Under the pieces are notes generated by a model that was given only the letters and a program-made list of their open reading frames with translations, made no database searches and had not been told where the DNA came from. Below, in pieces: positions 25,969 to 34,588 of a stretch of 64,000 nt of DNA. The position numbers and the translations under genes are program-made. The stretch lies in the NCBI GenBank assembly GCA_021325615.1, contig JAJPGU010000006.1, positions 17,815 to 81,814 of the forward strand, given 5' to 3'. Each line of letters begins with the position of its first letter. Position 1 is the first letter of the stretch. This stretch comes from Nitrososphaerota archaeon (GTDB taxonomy: Archaea > Thermoproteota > Nitrososphaeria > Nitrososphaerales > Nitrosopumilaceae).

Positions 25969-28663
25969 TCTAGAGAACAAGTTTTCAAAACTTGGTTTTG
26001 AGCACCTGACCGAGATACAGAAAAAGGCAGTCCCGGTCATCTACCAGAAGATTGATTCTCTTGTCATAGCGCCGACGGGATCTGGAAAGACTGAAACCGC
26101 GGTTATTCCGATATTTGACAGGATCTCGCGCTCAAAAAAGCAAGGCAAGATTAAGGCGCTATACATCACGCCGCTGCGCGCGCTAAACCGTGACGTGTTC
26201 AGGAGGATAATCAAGTACGCCGAGAACGACGGGCTCTCAATCCAGATAAGGCACGGCGACACGTCCCAGTCGATAAGGAAGAAGATTGCTGCCGAACCCC
26301 CGGACATACTGATAACGACGCCCGAGACCTTGATAATTCTGCTCACCCAGCCTGCCATGCTCTCTGCCCTTGACGAGCTAGAGTGGATTGTAATCGACGA
26401 GGTCCACGAGCTGCTTGGAAACGAGCGCGGGGCCCAGCTCTCGCTAAGCCTGGAAAGGCTGCAGGCAAACACCAAGTTTTCCGTGACAAGGGTGGGACTT
26501 TCTGCCACGGTAGGCAACACGGCCGAAGCCGCCAAGTTCGTGGTGGGCACAAGGCGCAAGTGCAGGATAATCGAGGACCACTCCATTAGAAAGTATGACG
26601 TCGAGGTCAAGTATATCGACGGCACCATAACGGATATCGTAGACCACGTGTCAGACTATGTGTCAAAGAACCACCCGGACTCGCCCGTGCTGCTCTTTAC
26701 AAACACTAGGGGCGAGTCAGAGTACCTGGCATCGCTGCTAAAGGAGAGGTCTGGCATCCCAATAGAGATGCACCACGGGTCGCTTTCCCAGCAGGTAAGG
26801 GAGGAGACTGAGGAGACGCTTAGGGCGGGCAGGCCAGGAATCGTCGTGTGCACATCGTCTCTTGAGCTCGGCCTTGACATTGGCTCTGTGGAGCTTGTCA
26901 TCCATTACGGCTCGCCAAGGCAGGTGTCAAAGCTGGTGCAGAGGATCGGAAGGTCCAAGCACAGCAGGGGCTCGTCGGCAAAGGGGCTGATTGTAACAAA
27001 CAACGCAGACGACGAGTTTGAGGCGCGCGCAATACTTGAGAGGGTGAGGGAAAAGTCAATTGAGGACCAGGTTGTCCACGACGGAGCCCTTGATGTCCTT
27101 GCCCACCACCTTGTCGGGATGACGATGCAGTTTGGGACCGTTCCAGTCGATTTTGCGCTGAAGATGATAAACCAGGCCTATTCCTTCCGCAAGACAACGC
27201 TTGAGGACCTTGCCGCAGTGCTTGAAGTGCTGCAGAACGGCAACATCGTGTTCTTTGACAAGGAGGAGATGGCGTTCAAGAAAAGGGGCCGTTCGTTTAG
27301 GTATTATTTCGAGAACCTCTCCACCATACCTGACATACTAAAGTTCAGGGTCTTTGATACCGTATCAAAGAAGGTGATAGGCAGCCTCGACCAGAGGTTT
27401 GTGGGAGATTACGGCGACCCCGGAAACGTCTTTGTCCTAAAGGGAACGCAGTGGCGCATACTAAACGTGGACGACAGCTCGCTTAGGATAAACGTCGAGC
27501 CAGTCCAGTCAGCAGGCATCAACGTACCGTACTGGGAGGGGGAGAACATACCGGTGGACTATACCACAGCAAGCAAGGTGGGAAATTTCAGGACCAAGGC
27601 CAAGCAGGAGCGCCTGGCAAACACGCTGATTGAGAGCCTGAAGATAAGCGCCATACCGGACGAAAAGACATTGGTGGTCGAGTCGCAGAGAGTGCGAAAT
27701 ACCATAGTGCTTCATGCGTGCTTTGGCACCCGGATTAACGCCACGCTTTCAACGCTGCTTTCTGCCATGCTTTCGGCAAAATCCGGATACCTGGTGGACT
27801 CGAGGTCGGACGCGTACCGGATAATGGTGTCGTCAAGCGGCAGGGTGGGCGAGGACGCCGTGGTCTCGGTCCTCAAGGACGAGTACGACCTTGAATCTAT
27901 TGTCAAGGCGTCGCTTTCAGGTACGCACAATGTGAACTGGAGGACATGGTGCGTCGCAAAAAAGTTCGGAATCGTCGGAAGGGAGGCTGTATACGACAGA
28001 AAGTCGGCAAGGTTCCTCTACGAGAGATATTCGGCCACGCCCCTTGCAAGGGAGGCGCTCCGCGAACTATTTCATGACAAGTACGACCTGGGGGGCGCCT
28101 CGGACACGCTCAGAAGGATAAGGGAGGGCGCAATAGCGGTCAGGTGGTTTGAGGTGGACTCTTTTTCAAGGCTTGCCGAGCCCATACTTGACCATACCAC
28201 AAAATACTATTCCTCGCCTGCGAACCTCGACAAGGGGGTGCTCGACCTTGTAAAGGGCAGGCTGCAAAAGACAAAGCACAGGCTTGTCTGCATGAGGTGC
28301 GGCAAATGGGAAAAAGTTGTGGAGACAGACGAGGTAGGCGGCATCCTTGCGTGCCCGCATTGCAGGTCAAGGCAGGTCTCCGCCACGTTCTATTCGGATT
28401 ACGACCTCTCAAAGATAGTCCAGAAGAAGATAGCAGGCAAGAAGATCACCGCGGACGAGAACCACAAGTTCAACCGCGCATGGAAGGTCTCGTCACTCCT
28501 TGAGAACTTTGGCAAGACGGCCCTTGTGGTGCTGTCAGGATACGGCGTGGGCGCGGACACCGGTGCAAGGATTCTCAGGAACATGGTAGGCGAGGAGGAG
28601 ATGTACCGCCAGATCTACGAGGCCGAGAGGCAGTACGTCACAACGCGAGGATTCTGGGATTAA
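25895..28663 (+). CDS. Lhr-family DEAD/DEAH-box helicase with a C-terminal zinc finger
   Basis: 922 residues. Q-like motif LTEIQKKAVPVI, Walker A APTGSGKTE (about 58-66), DEVHE (about 167-171), SATVGN (about 203-208), the C-terminal helicase domain with CTSSLELGLDIG and QRIGRSKHSRG, then the long Lhr-core region. Near the C-terminus CMRCG (about 798-802) and CPHCRSR (about 818-824) form a zinc site. It should unwind DNA or RNA duplexes using ATP. No ATG occurs near the start; the TTG at 25895 or GTG at 25898 fits. Confidence 0.9.
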   Translation: MVQWYTSDLEQENPRNQSHPLLPLDLENKFSKLGFEHLTEIQKKAVPVIYQKIDSLVIAPTGSGKTETAVIPIFDRISRSKKQGKIKALYITPLRALNRDVFRRIIKYAENDGLSIQIRHGDTSQSIRKKIAAEPPDILITTPETLIILLTQPAMLSALDELEWIVIDEVHELLGNERGAQLSLSLERLQANTKFSVTRVGLSATVGNTAEAAKFVVGTRRKCRIIEDHSIRKYDVEVKYIDGTITDIVDHVSDYVSKNHPDSPVLLFTNTRGESEYLASLLKERSGIPIEMHHGSLSQQVREETEETLRAGRPGIVVCTSSLELGLDIGSVELVIHYGSPRQVSKLVQRIGRSKHSRGSSAKGLIVTNNADDEFEARAILERVREKSIEDQVVHDGALDVLAHHLVGMTMQFGTVPVDFALKMINQAYSFRKTTLEDLAAVLEVLQNGNIVFFDKEEMAFKKRGRSFRYYFENLSTIPDILKFRVFDTVSKKVIGSLDQRFVGDYGDPGNVFVLKGTQWRILNVDDSSLRINVEPVQSAGINVPYWEGENIPVDYTTASKVGNFRTKAKQERLANTLIESLKISAIPDEKTLVVESQRVRNTIVLHACFGTRINATLSTLLSAMLSAKSGYLVDSRSDAYRIMVSSSGRVGEDAVVSVLKDEYDLESIVKASLSGTHNVNWRTWCVAKKFGIVGREAVYDRKSARFLYERYSATPLAREALRELFHDKYDLGGASDTLRRIREGAIAVRWFEVDSFSRLAEPILDHTTKYYSSPANLDKGVLDLVKGRLQKTKHRLVCMRCGKWEKVVETDEVGGILACPHCRSRQVSATFYSDYDLSKIVQKKIAGKKITADENHKFNRAWKVSSLLENFGKTALVVLSGYGVGADTGARILRNMVGEEEMYRQIYEAERQYVTTRGFWD

Positions 28664-28693
28664 TCTTATTAGACATTTTGTGCTAGCCAAGGC

Positions 28694-28894
28694 ATGGCAC
28701 GATACGTCAAAAAGGACGCGACAGGCCCCCTTGAGGTTAAGGTCGGGGGCGAGTCCAAGTGGATCTGCATGTGCGGGCTTTCAGCCAACCAGCCCTACTG
28801 CGACGGTTCGCACAAAAAGACAGCAGGCGAGGAGCCCGGAAAGATATACTTTTACAAAAAAGACGGGACAAGGATCCAGGTACCGGAACTCTAA
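28694..28894 (+). CDS. CDGSH iron-sulfur domain protein
   Basis: 66 residues with CMCGLSANQPYCDGSHKK, the three-Cys one-His 2Fe-2S site of mitoNEET-like proteins. Cytosolic, probably an electron or cluster carrier. CTTATTAGACA upstream of the ATG serves as promoter. Confidence 0.92.
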   Translation: MARYVKKDATGPLEVKVGGESKWICMCGLSANQPYCDGSHKKTAGEEPGKIYFYKKDGTRIQVPEL

Positions 28895-28907
28895 GCCCCA
28901 CCTGTAA

Positions 28908-28915
28908 TTTTTTTT
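28908..28915 (+). terminator. Poly-T terminator after the CDGSH gene
   Basis: Eight consecutive T residues begin 13 bases after the CDGSH stop codon. Archaeal RNA polymerase terminates at such T tracts without a hairpin. Confidence 0.5.
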
Positions 28916-28993
28916 CAATGCACTAGTGGTTTGCCATTCCTGCCAATGAGAACGGCCGGTATCCAATTAAATATCAAGCACAATACCCATGTC

Positions 28994-29404
28994 ATGCAGA
29001 AATCTACACAGCAGTTCATCCTGATTGCAACTGCGCTTGTATTTGCAAACAGCGGGATCTACTTCTTTACCGCATACTCACAGATGCACGAGTCAACCGA
29101 CGCGGGGAGCCAGATCCAGACGATGCTCTTTACCACCGCTGCGGTGTCCTACCTGCCCCTGGGTTTGTGGATGATAAAGAACAGGCTTCACACCAGGGCG
29201 CCGTACGTGATTGCAAGCCTGATATCCGTGGCGCTCATAGGCCTCTACGTGGTATCCCGGACCGTCAACCTGCCAGTCGTGGGAATCCAGGACGATGTAG
29301 GGACTTTTGACATCCTTTGCAAGGTGACGCAGGGAGGCATTGTAGTGGTATCGCTGCTCCTGATCCGGAACTGGAGAAAAGAAAAGATCCAAGTATCAAA
29401 CTAG
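28994..29404 (+). CDS. Four-span membrane protein, unknown function
   Basis: 136 residues from the ATG at 28994, chosen because ATTAAATATC lies about 26 bases upstream. Four hydrophobic spans (about 7-27, 43-60, 72-92, 106-126) and a basic C-terminus. It converges, with a four-base overlap, with a winged-helix regulator and is next to another small membrane protein. Confidence 0.7.
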   Translation: MQKSTQQFILIATALVFANSGIYFFTAYSQMHESTDAGSQIQTMLFTTAAVSYLPLGLWMIKNRLHTRAPYVIASLISVALIGLYVVSRTVNLPVVGIQDDVGTFDILCKVTQGGIVVVSLLLIRNWRKEKIQVSN

Positions 29405-29745
29405 GGCCTGTCTGAAAACTTTTCCCAGAGCCTCTGAATTTTTTTATCCATTGCAACTTTTTCAAGCTTGCAGAAAATCTCGCCGTCCTTGAACTTTACA
29501 TCGATTCCTGAGACCATGCTCATGTAGTAAGACTCGTCAAGGCCCTCAAGCGTGCGTATTATCTTGGTCTTCTTTACAAGTTCCAGGGCCTCGAGGCTTT
29601 TTATCTTCCTGTATGTGGTGGACGTGGGGATGCCAAGCGCATCTGACATCTGCTGCGCAGTCATCTCCTTCTTTGTCAATATGGAAAGTATCTTCCTGCT
29701 GTACTCGTCAGCCAGAACCGATATGATCTCGTCGTCGTTTGCCAT
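29401..29745 (-). CDS. ArsR-like winged-helix regulator
   Basis: 114 residues. An N-terminal winged helix (about 5-65) has EYSRKILSILTKKEMTAQQMSDALGIPTSTTYRKIKSLE with the recognition helix at IPTSTTYRKI. No effector site is visible in the rest. It starts four bases after a small membrane protein gene, with which it must be cotranscribed, suggesting regulation of these membrane proteins. Confidence 0.82.
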   Translation of the reverse strand: MANDDEIISVLADEYSRKILSILTKKEMTAQQMSDALGIPTSTTYRKIKSLEALELVKKTKIIRTLEGLDESYYMSMVSGIDVKFKDGEIFCKLEKVAMDKKIQRLWEKFSDRP

Positions 29746-29749
29746 CTCT

Positions 29750-30022
29750 TCAGCTTTTCTTCACTGCCAGGATAAGCACTACGAACCCGGCAATCTCAAA
29801 GCCCTCCTCTATTATCCTCTGCAGGTCCTCGTTTGCAAGGAATGAAAACCCGTACTCGATGACGGTCTCGCCAAGCACCAGCAAGGTAAACCCGGCTGCC
29901 AGCAGTATCATGGGGGGATACTTTGTCTTTTTGAATGCCTTGGCTGCAAAGAAGACCAGCGTAAAGCCCACTAGGAGGTGGGCGGCAAGAAGAATGTAAT
30001 GGGTTGTCGTAAGGTCATCCAT
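29750..30022 (-). CDS. Small three-span membrane protein
   Basis: 90 residues with hydrophobic segments (about 9-28, 36-56, 70-88). First gene of a two-gene operon with the winged-helix regulator four bases downstream. A GGTTAAAAGC box lies about 38 bases upstream. Function unknown; small membrane partners of ArsR-like regulators are common in archaea. Confidence 0.68.
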   Translation of the reverse strand: MDDLTTTHYILLAAHLLVGFTLVFFAAKAFKKTKYPPMILLAAGFTLLVLGETVIEYGFSFLANEDLQRIIEEGFEIAGFVVLILAVKKS

Positions 30023-30166
30023 CTGTTAATCATGGTAGGTGCGCGGAAAAGTGCTTTTAACCTATAGCCCCATTCTTACGGGTGGGAATGCCGGTCATTT
30101 TCGGCAGTATTCATAAATTCCCAAAATTAGGGGCAATTTTTAATCAAGGTGTTCCTTTGATTGAGC

Positions 30167-31564
30167 CTAGTTTTTCTTTGTAATGACGGAATATGCTGTG
30201 AGGAAAACTTCCGTCCTTCCCTCAAGGCCCGGCTTTGCGGTAACGCCCGTTATGCTGATTATTTCCCCCTGGGTGAACTGCTCAAGCAGCCTTGCCTGGG
30301 CGCGCCATCCCTTGACCCAGATCTGGCCCGTGTCGTCCTCGACAAAGGTCTCGGAAAGCGAGACCGACTCGCCTGTCTTGGTCTGAATCTCGCGCTTTTG
30401 CGGCGACTTGAGTATGATTGCCTCTATGCAGTAGATGCCGTCAGACGGCTTGACGTCCCGGATCTTTGTCCTGGACTCTGCAAGGGTGGGGATGCCAAGC
30501 CCGTCGGATTTTTTCACAGGCGAATCATGCTCTATTGTGATCGTGTTTCCGTAGACCTTTGCGGGCACAATCTCCACCGCATCGCCTGAATTGAGGTCGG
30601 AGGTTAGCGATGATGTGTCCACTATGTTTACAATCTTTTTGTCCTGCTGGACTGCTACAAGCAGCCTGCTTCCAGAATCTGATTTTGTGGCCGAAAGTAT
30701 CCTTGCCAGAACCGGTGCAATCTCCTTTGCGCCCTCCACCTCCAGGACCGTGCCCTCGTCGCCGTGCAGTTCAAGGCCCATCTGGCCCATCTTGGTGCCA
30801 ACCCCGATGAGGCGGGCCTTGGCGCCTGCAGAAACTACCCTTGGGATGGAATTTTCGTCCTTGTTCCATAGAACGGCCCTCACAATGCCTCCGTCCTTTC
30901 CCTTGAGCCTCAGCTGGAGGGCCTTTGCCCTCTCGCCCTTGAAGTTGGTAAACTCGGTGGTACGGATGCTTCCGTCAAGGATGCCTGAGACCACGAGGTT
31001 CTGCTGGTTCTCCTTGACGTTTGAGACATCGTCGGTGATTGCATCAAGGGACGGTATCTTGGACTCGGTGTTGTTTGGCTCGACGGTGGAGCCTGAACCC
31101 ACGTTGATTATCGGGTTGCCCTTGAGGTCTGACTTGACATAGGCCTTGATTATCTTGACAAGGTCGCCTGGCTTGAGGTTCTCGATGCCGGGAAGGTTTG
31201 CCTTTTCGTCCCAGAGCTTGACCTTTGCCCTCTGGTTTCCGTCATAAACTGTCATGTTCCTGAGCAGGAACTGCGTCCCGTCCTTCCTCGAGTACTGCCT
31301 TGCGGGATAGACGTTCATTATGCGCGTTTCAAGCGTGATTTCCTTTGCGCCCACGTAAATGTCCTTGAGCGACATCTCCACCTTGAGCGGCTCGCTCAGT
31401 GAGACGCCGAGGTCGGACGCAATCAAAAAGAGCGCTCCCTGGTCCGTAAGGTAGCCTGCCCCTATCTTTTCCTTCTTCCTCTGTATCATCTCCTCGAGGT
31501 CCTTTCGCGAAAGTTCGGGCTTCTGTTCCAATAACTTGCTCATCAATGAATCAAATTCGGACAA
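30167..31564 (-). CDS. RPA-like single-stranded DNA-binding protein with several OB folds
   Basis: About 465 residues. An N-terminal helical part (RKDLEEMIQRKKEKIGAGYLT; about 15-45) precedes at least three OB folds, as in archaeal RPA1: around 65-150 (YSRKDGTQFLLRNMTVYD...VKLWD), 190-280 (LRLKGKDGGIVRAVLWN) and a C-terminal one with VEDDTGQIWVKGW. It protects single-stranded DNA in replication and repair. I place the start at TTG 31564, since a TTTTTATTAA box (31591-31600) is about 27 bases upstream; the frame stays open upstream to 31624. Confidence 0.88.
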   Translation of the reverse strand: MSEFDSLMSKLLEQKPELSRKDLEEMIQRKKEKIGAGYLTDQGALFLIASDLGVSLSEPLKVEMSLKDIYVGAKEITLETRIMNVYPARQYSRKDGTQFLLRNMTVYDGNQRAKVKLWDEKANLPGIENLKPGDLVKIIKAYVKSDLKGNPIINVGSGSTVEPNNTESKIPSLDAITDDVSNVKENQQNLVVSGILDGSIRTTEFTNFKGERAKALQLRLKGKDGGIVRAVLWNKDENSIPRVVSAGAKARLIGVGTKMGQMGLELHGDEGTVLEVEGAKEIAPVLARILSATKSDSGSRLLVAVQQDKKIVNIVDTSSLTSDLNSGDAVEIVPAKVYGNTITIEHDSPVKKSDGLGIPTLAESRTKIRDVKPSDGIYCIEAIILKSPQKREIQTKTGESVSLSETFVEDDTGQIWVKGWRAQARLLEQFTQGEIISITGVTAKPGLEGRTEVFLTAYSVITKKN

Positions 31565-31688
31565 ATCAAAAACTGTTAGAATCTGTGTGTTAATAAAAAT
31601 TCCCGCGCCTGAGCGATCTAACAAGAATATGTATCGGTTCTACGCCCGCCCAGTAGGTACAATAGGCGGGCAGGAAGACAGACTGTAA

Positions 31689-32660
31689 ATGCTCTCAGTA
31701 GAGGCAAGGTCGCTTTCAAAATCATACGGAAACGTCCCGGCCGTGGACTCGATTGACCTTTCCGTAGGTCCTGGCAAGATCTTCGGGTTTCTCGGGCCAA
31801 ACGGGGCCGGCAAGACCACTACCATCAAGCTACTTACGACCCTTATCCCGCCCACAAGCGGCAGGGTGAGCATCCTTGGGATTGACGCGTCAAGGGACCC
31901 TCTTGGAATCAGGAAGAAGATAGGGGTGGTGCTGCAGCAGCCAAGCTACGAGCCAAACCTCACCGTGGAGAGGTCGCTTGAGAAATACGGGATGATGTGG
32001 GACGTTGATTCAAGGACCCGGAGGGAGAGGACCGAGGAGCTTCTGGCAGCCTTTGACCTTGAGGATATCAGGAAGAAGAAGAACGACGACATATCGATAG
32101 GCCAGAGGAGGCGCGTCCAGGTTGCGCGCGAGTTCATGCACGACATGGACCTTCTATTCCTTGACGAGCCCACGGTGGGGCTTGACCCGTCTGCAAGGAG
32201 GGGCCTCCTTGACTATATACGGGGCAAGGTAAGGGACGGCCTTACGATATTCTTTACCACGCACATACTTGAGGAGGCAGAGTACCTCTGCGACGAGATT
32301 GCCATCATAAACAGGGGCAGGATTATAGCGGTGGATACGCCCGACGAGCTCAAGAACAAGTTCGGGCGCGAGAAGACGATAAAGATACGCCTGGGCGGGA
32401 CGCATGACATCTCATCCATGCTTGAGGGGCTGGCAAGTTATGATATTTCGCACGACGAGGGCACCGTGATTACCATACATTCCGCAGACTCGGAGCGCGC
32501 CCTTGCCAGGATACTCCAGGTATTAAGCTCAAACAACATCGGGGTGGAGGACCTAAGCGTCGTCCCAACCTCGCTTGAGGAGATATTCCTCAAGGTAGTA
32601 AAGGATTCCAACTCAAATGGGGAGAACCATGGTGCATCCAATAATCAGGCTGGTAAATAG
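31689..32660 (+). CDS. ABC exporter ATPase subunit
   Basis: 323 residues. Walker A GPNGAGKTTT (about 36-45), signature ISIGQRRRVQVAREF (about 135-149; a variant of LSGGQ), Walker B LLFLDEPTVGLD (about 153-164), and a C-terminal regulatory region as in DrrA/CcmA-type ATPases. It pairs with the permease whose gene overlaps its end, forming a two-subunit ABC-2 exporter of unknown substrate. Confidence 0.92.
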   Translation: MLSVEARSLSKSYGNVPAVDSIDLSVGPGKIFGFLGPNGAGKTTTIKLLTTLIPPTSGRVSILGIDASRDPLGIRKKIGVVLQQPSYEPNLTVERSLEKYGMMWDVDSRTRRERTEELLAAFDLEDIRKKKNDDISIGQRRRVQVAREFMHDMDLLFLDEPTVGLDPSARRGLLDYIRGKVRDGLTIFFTTHILEEAEYLCDEIAIINRGRIIAVDTPDELKNKFGREKTIKIRLGGTHDISSMLEGLASYDISHDEGTVITIHSADSERALARILQVLSSNNIGVEDLSVVPTSLEEIFLKVVKDSNSNGENHGASNNQAGK

Positions 32661-33393
32661 GAACCTTACCATATCACTCAACATGGGGTTTGTGATATGG
32701 CAGGTGGTCTTTCCTGTCATATACATATTCGTGGCAGGCTTTGCGTACACGGCCCTCATCCACAACGTGCCGTTCGGATCAAAGAACCTAGACTATCCCG
32801 CGTTCATTTCGTCGGGGATGATAGGGTTCAACATCATGAACTCGACTCTGATATCAGGCATAATAATATGGAACGACAGGAGGCACGGGATGTTCGAGCA
32901 GATACTTGTAGGGCCCTTTACGCGCGCGCAGTACATCCTTTCAAACGTGTATACCATTGGGATAATCGGGCTTGTATCTGCAGGGCTGATTACGGCAATA
33001 GGATACCCCCTGTTTTTCAAGTCGGTAGAGTTTAACCTGCTCACAATACCGCTTGTAGTGTTTGCGTCAATCACCGGCGCCATACTGTTTGGCTCGATTG
33101 CGTCAATAATCTCAACCAGATTAAAGTCAAGCGAGGGATTCAACGTCATTATCAATACTGTCTTTCTCTTCTTTGCCTTTGTCAGCACGGCCTTTTATCC
33201 GGCACAGGGGGCGCCGCCCGTCCTTGCAACCGCGTTCTATCTCAACCCACTGACCTACCTTGTGGATGTGGTCCGAGCGGGAATCTTTGGAAACTTCACC
33301 AGCACCGTGGCATACGAGATGGCGGTGCTTGTCACCGGCGCAGCAGTCCTGTTTGTGATAGCGACAAAGCTCCTCTCAAAGCTTGAGATCTAG
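32617..33393 (+). CDS. ABC-2 type exporter permease
   Basis: About 258 residues with six hydrophobic spans and the ABC-2 family segment PAQGAPPVLATAFYLNPLTYLVDVVRAGIFG near the C-terminus. Starts at ATG 32617 (44-base overlap with the ATPase gene) or ATG 32629. Together they make a membrane exporter for a drug, lipid or polymer; the sequence does not say which. Confidence 0.9.
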   Translation: MGRTMVHPIIRLVNRNLTISLNMGFVIWQVVFPVIYIFVAGFAYTALIHNVPFGSKNLDYPAFISSGMIGFNIMNSTLISGIIIWNDRRHGMFEQILVGPFTRAQYILSNVYTIGIIGLVSAGLITAIGYPLFFKSVEFNLLTIPLVVFASITGAILFGSIASIISTRLKSSEGFNVIINTVFLFFAFVSTAFYPAQGAPPVLATAFYLNPLTYLVDVVRAGIFGNFTSTVAYEMAVLVTGAAVLFVIATKLLSKLEI

Positions 33394-33452
33394 GCAAAAC
33401 CTATGCCCGGGGGTAAAGTTGCTTTATATGTTAAATTCACGTTAGATATCGC

Positions 33453-33698
33453 ATGCAGGTTCGAAGGAGAAGCAGCCTCTGGTTCCTACTGCCCATAGTG
33501 TTCAACATACTTGGAGGGCTTGTGGCATACTTTGTAATCCGGGACGACGACCCAAGGAAGGCCCGCAGCTGCCTGCTTCTTGGCGCAATCCTTGCCGCAA
33601 TACCGGTCCTGCTCATTTTCGTGCCCCTGCTTGTGGGGATAACAATACTTCCGCACTTTATGCCCCACATCCAGGCCCCGCAGATGCGTTACATGTAG
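33453..33698 (+). CDS. Small two-span membrane protein (81 aa)
   Basis: 81 residues: MQVRRRSSLW, then two hydrophobic segments (about 9-27 and 43-68) split by a charged RDDDPRKARS loop. TTTATATGTT about 30 bases upstream is a good TATA box. Conserved small proteins with this RDDDxxKA loop occur in archaea; function unknown. Confidence 0.7.
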   Translation: MQVRRRSSLWFLLPIVFNILGGLVAYFVIRDDDPRKARSCLLLGAILAAIPVLLIFVPLLVGITILPHFMPHIQAPQMRYM

Positions 33699-33723
33699 CT
33701 TGGCTGAGGAGATCAAATTATAC

Positions 33724-33745
33724 TTATAAGTAAGAAAATTCTTAC
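33724..33745 (+). promoter_or_regulatory. TATA box and palindromic operator of mazEF
   Basis: CTTATAAG (33724-33731) runs into a perfect inverted repeat, GTAAGAA-AA-TTCTTAC (33730-33745), eight bases before the first ATG of mazE. A palindrome between TATA box and start fits autorepression by the dimeric SpoVT/AbrB-type antitoxin. Confidence 0.65.
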
Positions 33746-33752
33746 ATTAGGC

Positions 33753-34037
33753 ATGGGAATGCGAGGACAGATTAAATTCAGAACGATAAAGGTTTCTGCA
33801 AAGGGCCAGATCACTCTTCCCTCTGACATACAAAAGGAAATTGGGATAAAAAAGGGAGATGAAATCCTGCTAATAAGAAAAGGCGAAAGAATAATTCTTG
33901 AGAAACCTGAAAAGCTGGCAAGCAGAATCGAAGACGAATTTGTCGATATGGAGTCGTTGTCTGAAATGTCTCTTAGGAAACTGTGGTTAAACAAGAACGA
34001 CGAGATATGGAACCAATACCTAAGTGAAGATAAATGA
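33753..34037 (+). CDS. mazE: MazE-like SpoVT/AbrB-fold antitoxin
   Basis: 94 residues. An AbrB/SpoVT swapped-hairpin domain (about 9-55: RTIKVSAKGQITLPSDIQKEIGIKKGDEI) binds DNA as a dimer; the acidic C-terminal helix region (about 60-94) would bind the toxin. Overlaps the toxin gene by four bases. ATG 33753 or ATG 33759 could be used. Confidence 0.88.
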   Translation: MGMRGQIKFRTIKVSAKGQITLPSDIQKEIGIKKGDEILLIRKGERIILEKPEKLASRIEDEFVDMESLSEMSLRKLWLNKNDEIWNQYLSEDK

Positions 34038-34369
34038 TCTCACAAAGGGACATTGTCTTATTGTCATTTCCATTCTCAGATCTCAAAACCTCCAAGGTCA
34101 GGCCCGTCTTGGTACTTTCAAACGATGAGTGCAACAAAAAATTTGAAGATTTTGTGGTGGTACCGTTAACGACCAACTTGCGATCGAGGGATTATTCCGT
34201 GCTAATCACGGAAAGGAACCTTGAGAAAGGAAGGTTGATTGTAGACAGCAACATAAAAGTGGACAGAATATTTAGCGTGAGCAAGAAGCTGGTAAGGGCA
34301 AACATTGGAAAAATAAACATGGAAACCCACAACAAGGTAAGAAGGATGCTTTCCGAAATAATCAAATGA
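34034..34369 (+). CDS. mazF: MazF/PemK-family toxin
   Basis: 111 residues. QRDIVLLSFPFSDLKTSKVRPVLVLS carries the family N-terminal strand and the conserved Arg before PVLVLS; VVVPLTTN and VDRIFSVSKK match the later strands. It should be a ribosome-independent mRNA endonuclease. ATG overlaps the antitoxin stop, so translation is coupled. Confidence 0.9.
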   Translation: MISQRDIVLLSFPFSDLKTSKVRPVLVLSNDECNKKFEDFVVVPLTTNLRSRDYSVLITERNLEKGRLIVDSNIKVDRIFSVSKKLVRANIGKINMETHNKVRRMLSEIIK

Positions 34370-34460
34370 ACCCATATGGAAAATATCATCTGAAATAAGA
34401 TGTCACGACACAATCTGTATCGCAGGGCAAAATTGTAGTATCAACTTGATTGGAACTGAG

Positions 34461-34496
34461 ATGGCAGCTTATTAAAGTCAAAAAATCGGCTGCCAT
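34461..34496. repeat. 8-bp inverted repeat with a TATA-like loop
   Basis: ATGGCAGC (34461-34468) and GCTGCCAT (34489-34496) are perfect inverted copies around a 20-base AT-rich loop that includes TTATTAAAG. It lies in the gap after mazF, about 95 bases before the FG-GAP gene. It may be a regulator site or an RNA hairpin. Confidence 0.35.
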
Positions 34497-34588
34497 AAAG
34501 AATGCACCCGCACAAACTGCAACCATTTGCAATGTGGATTACTGTTGCGTCATTTTTTTAAGGCGGCACGGGACGATTACAGTCAAGT

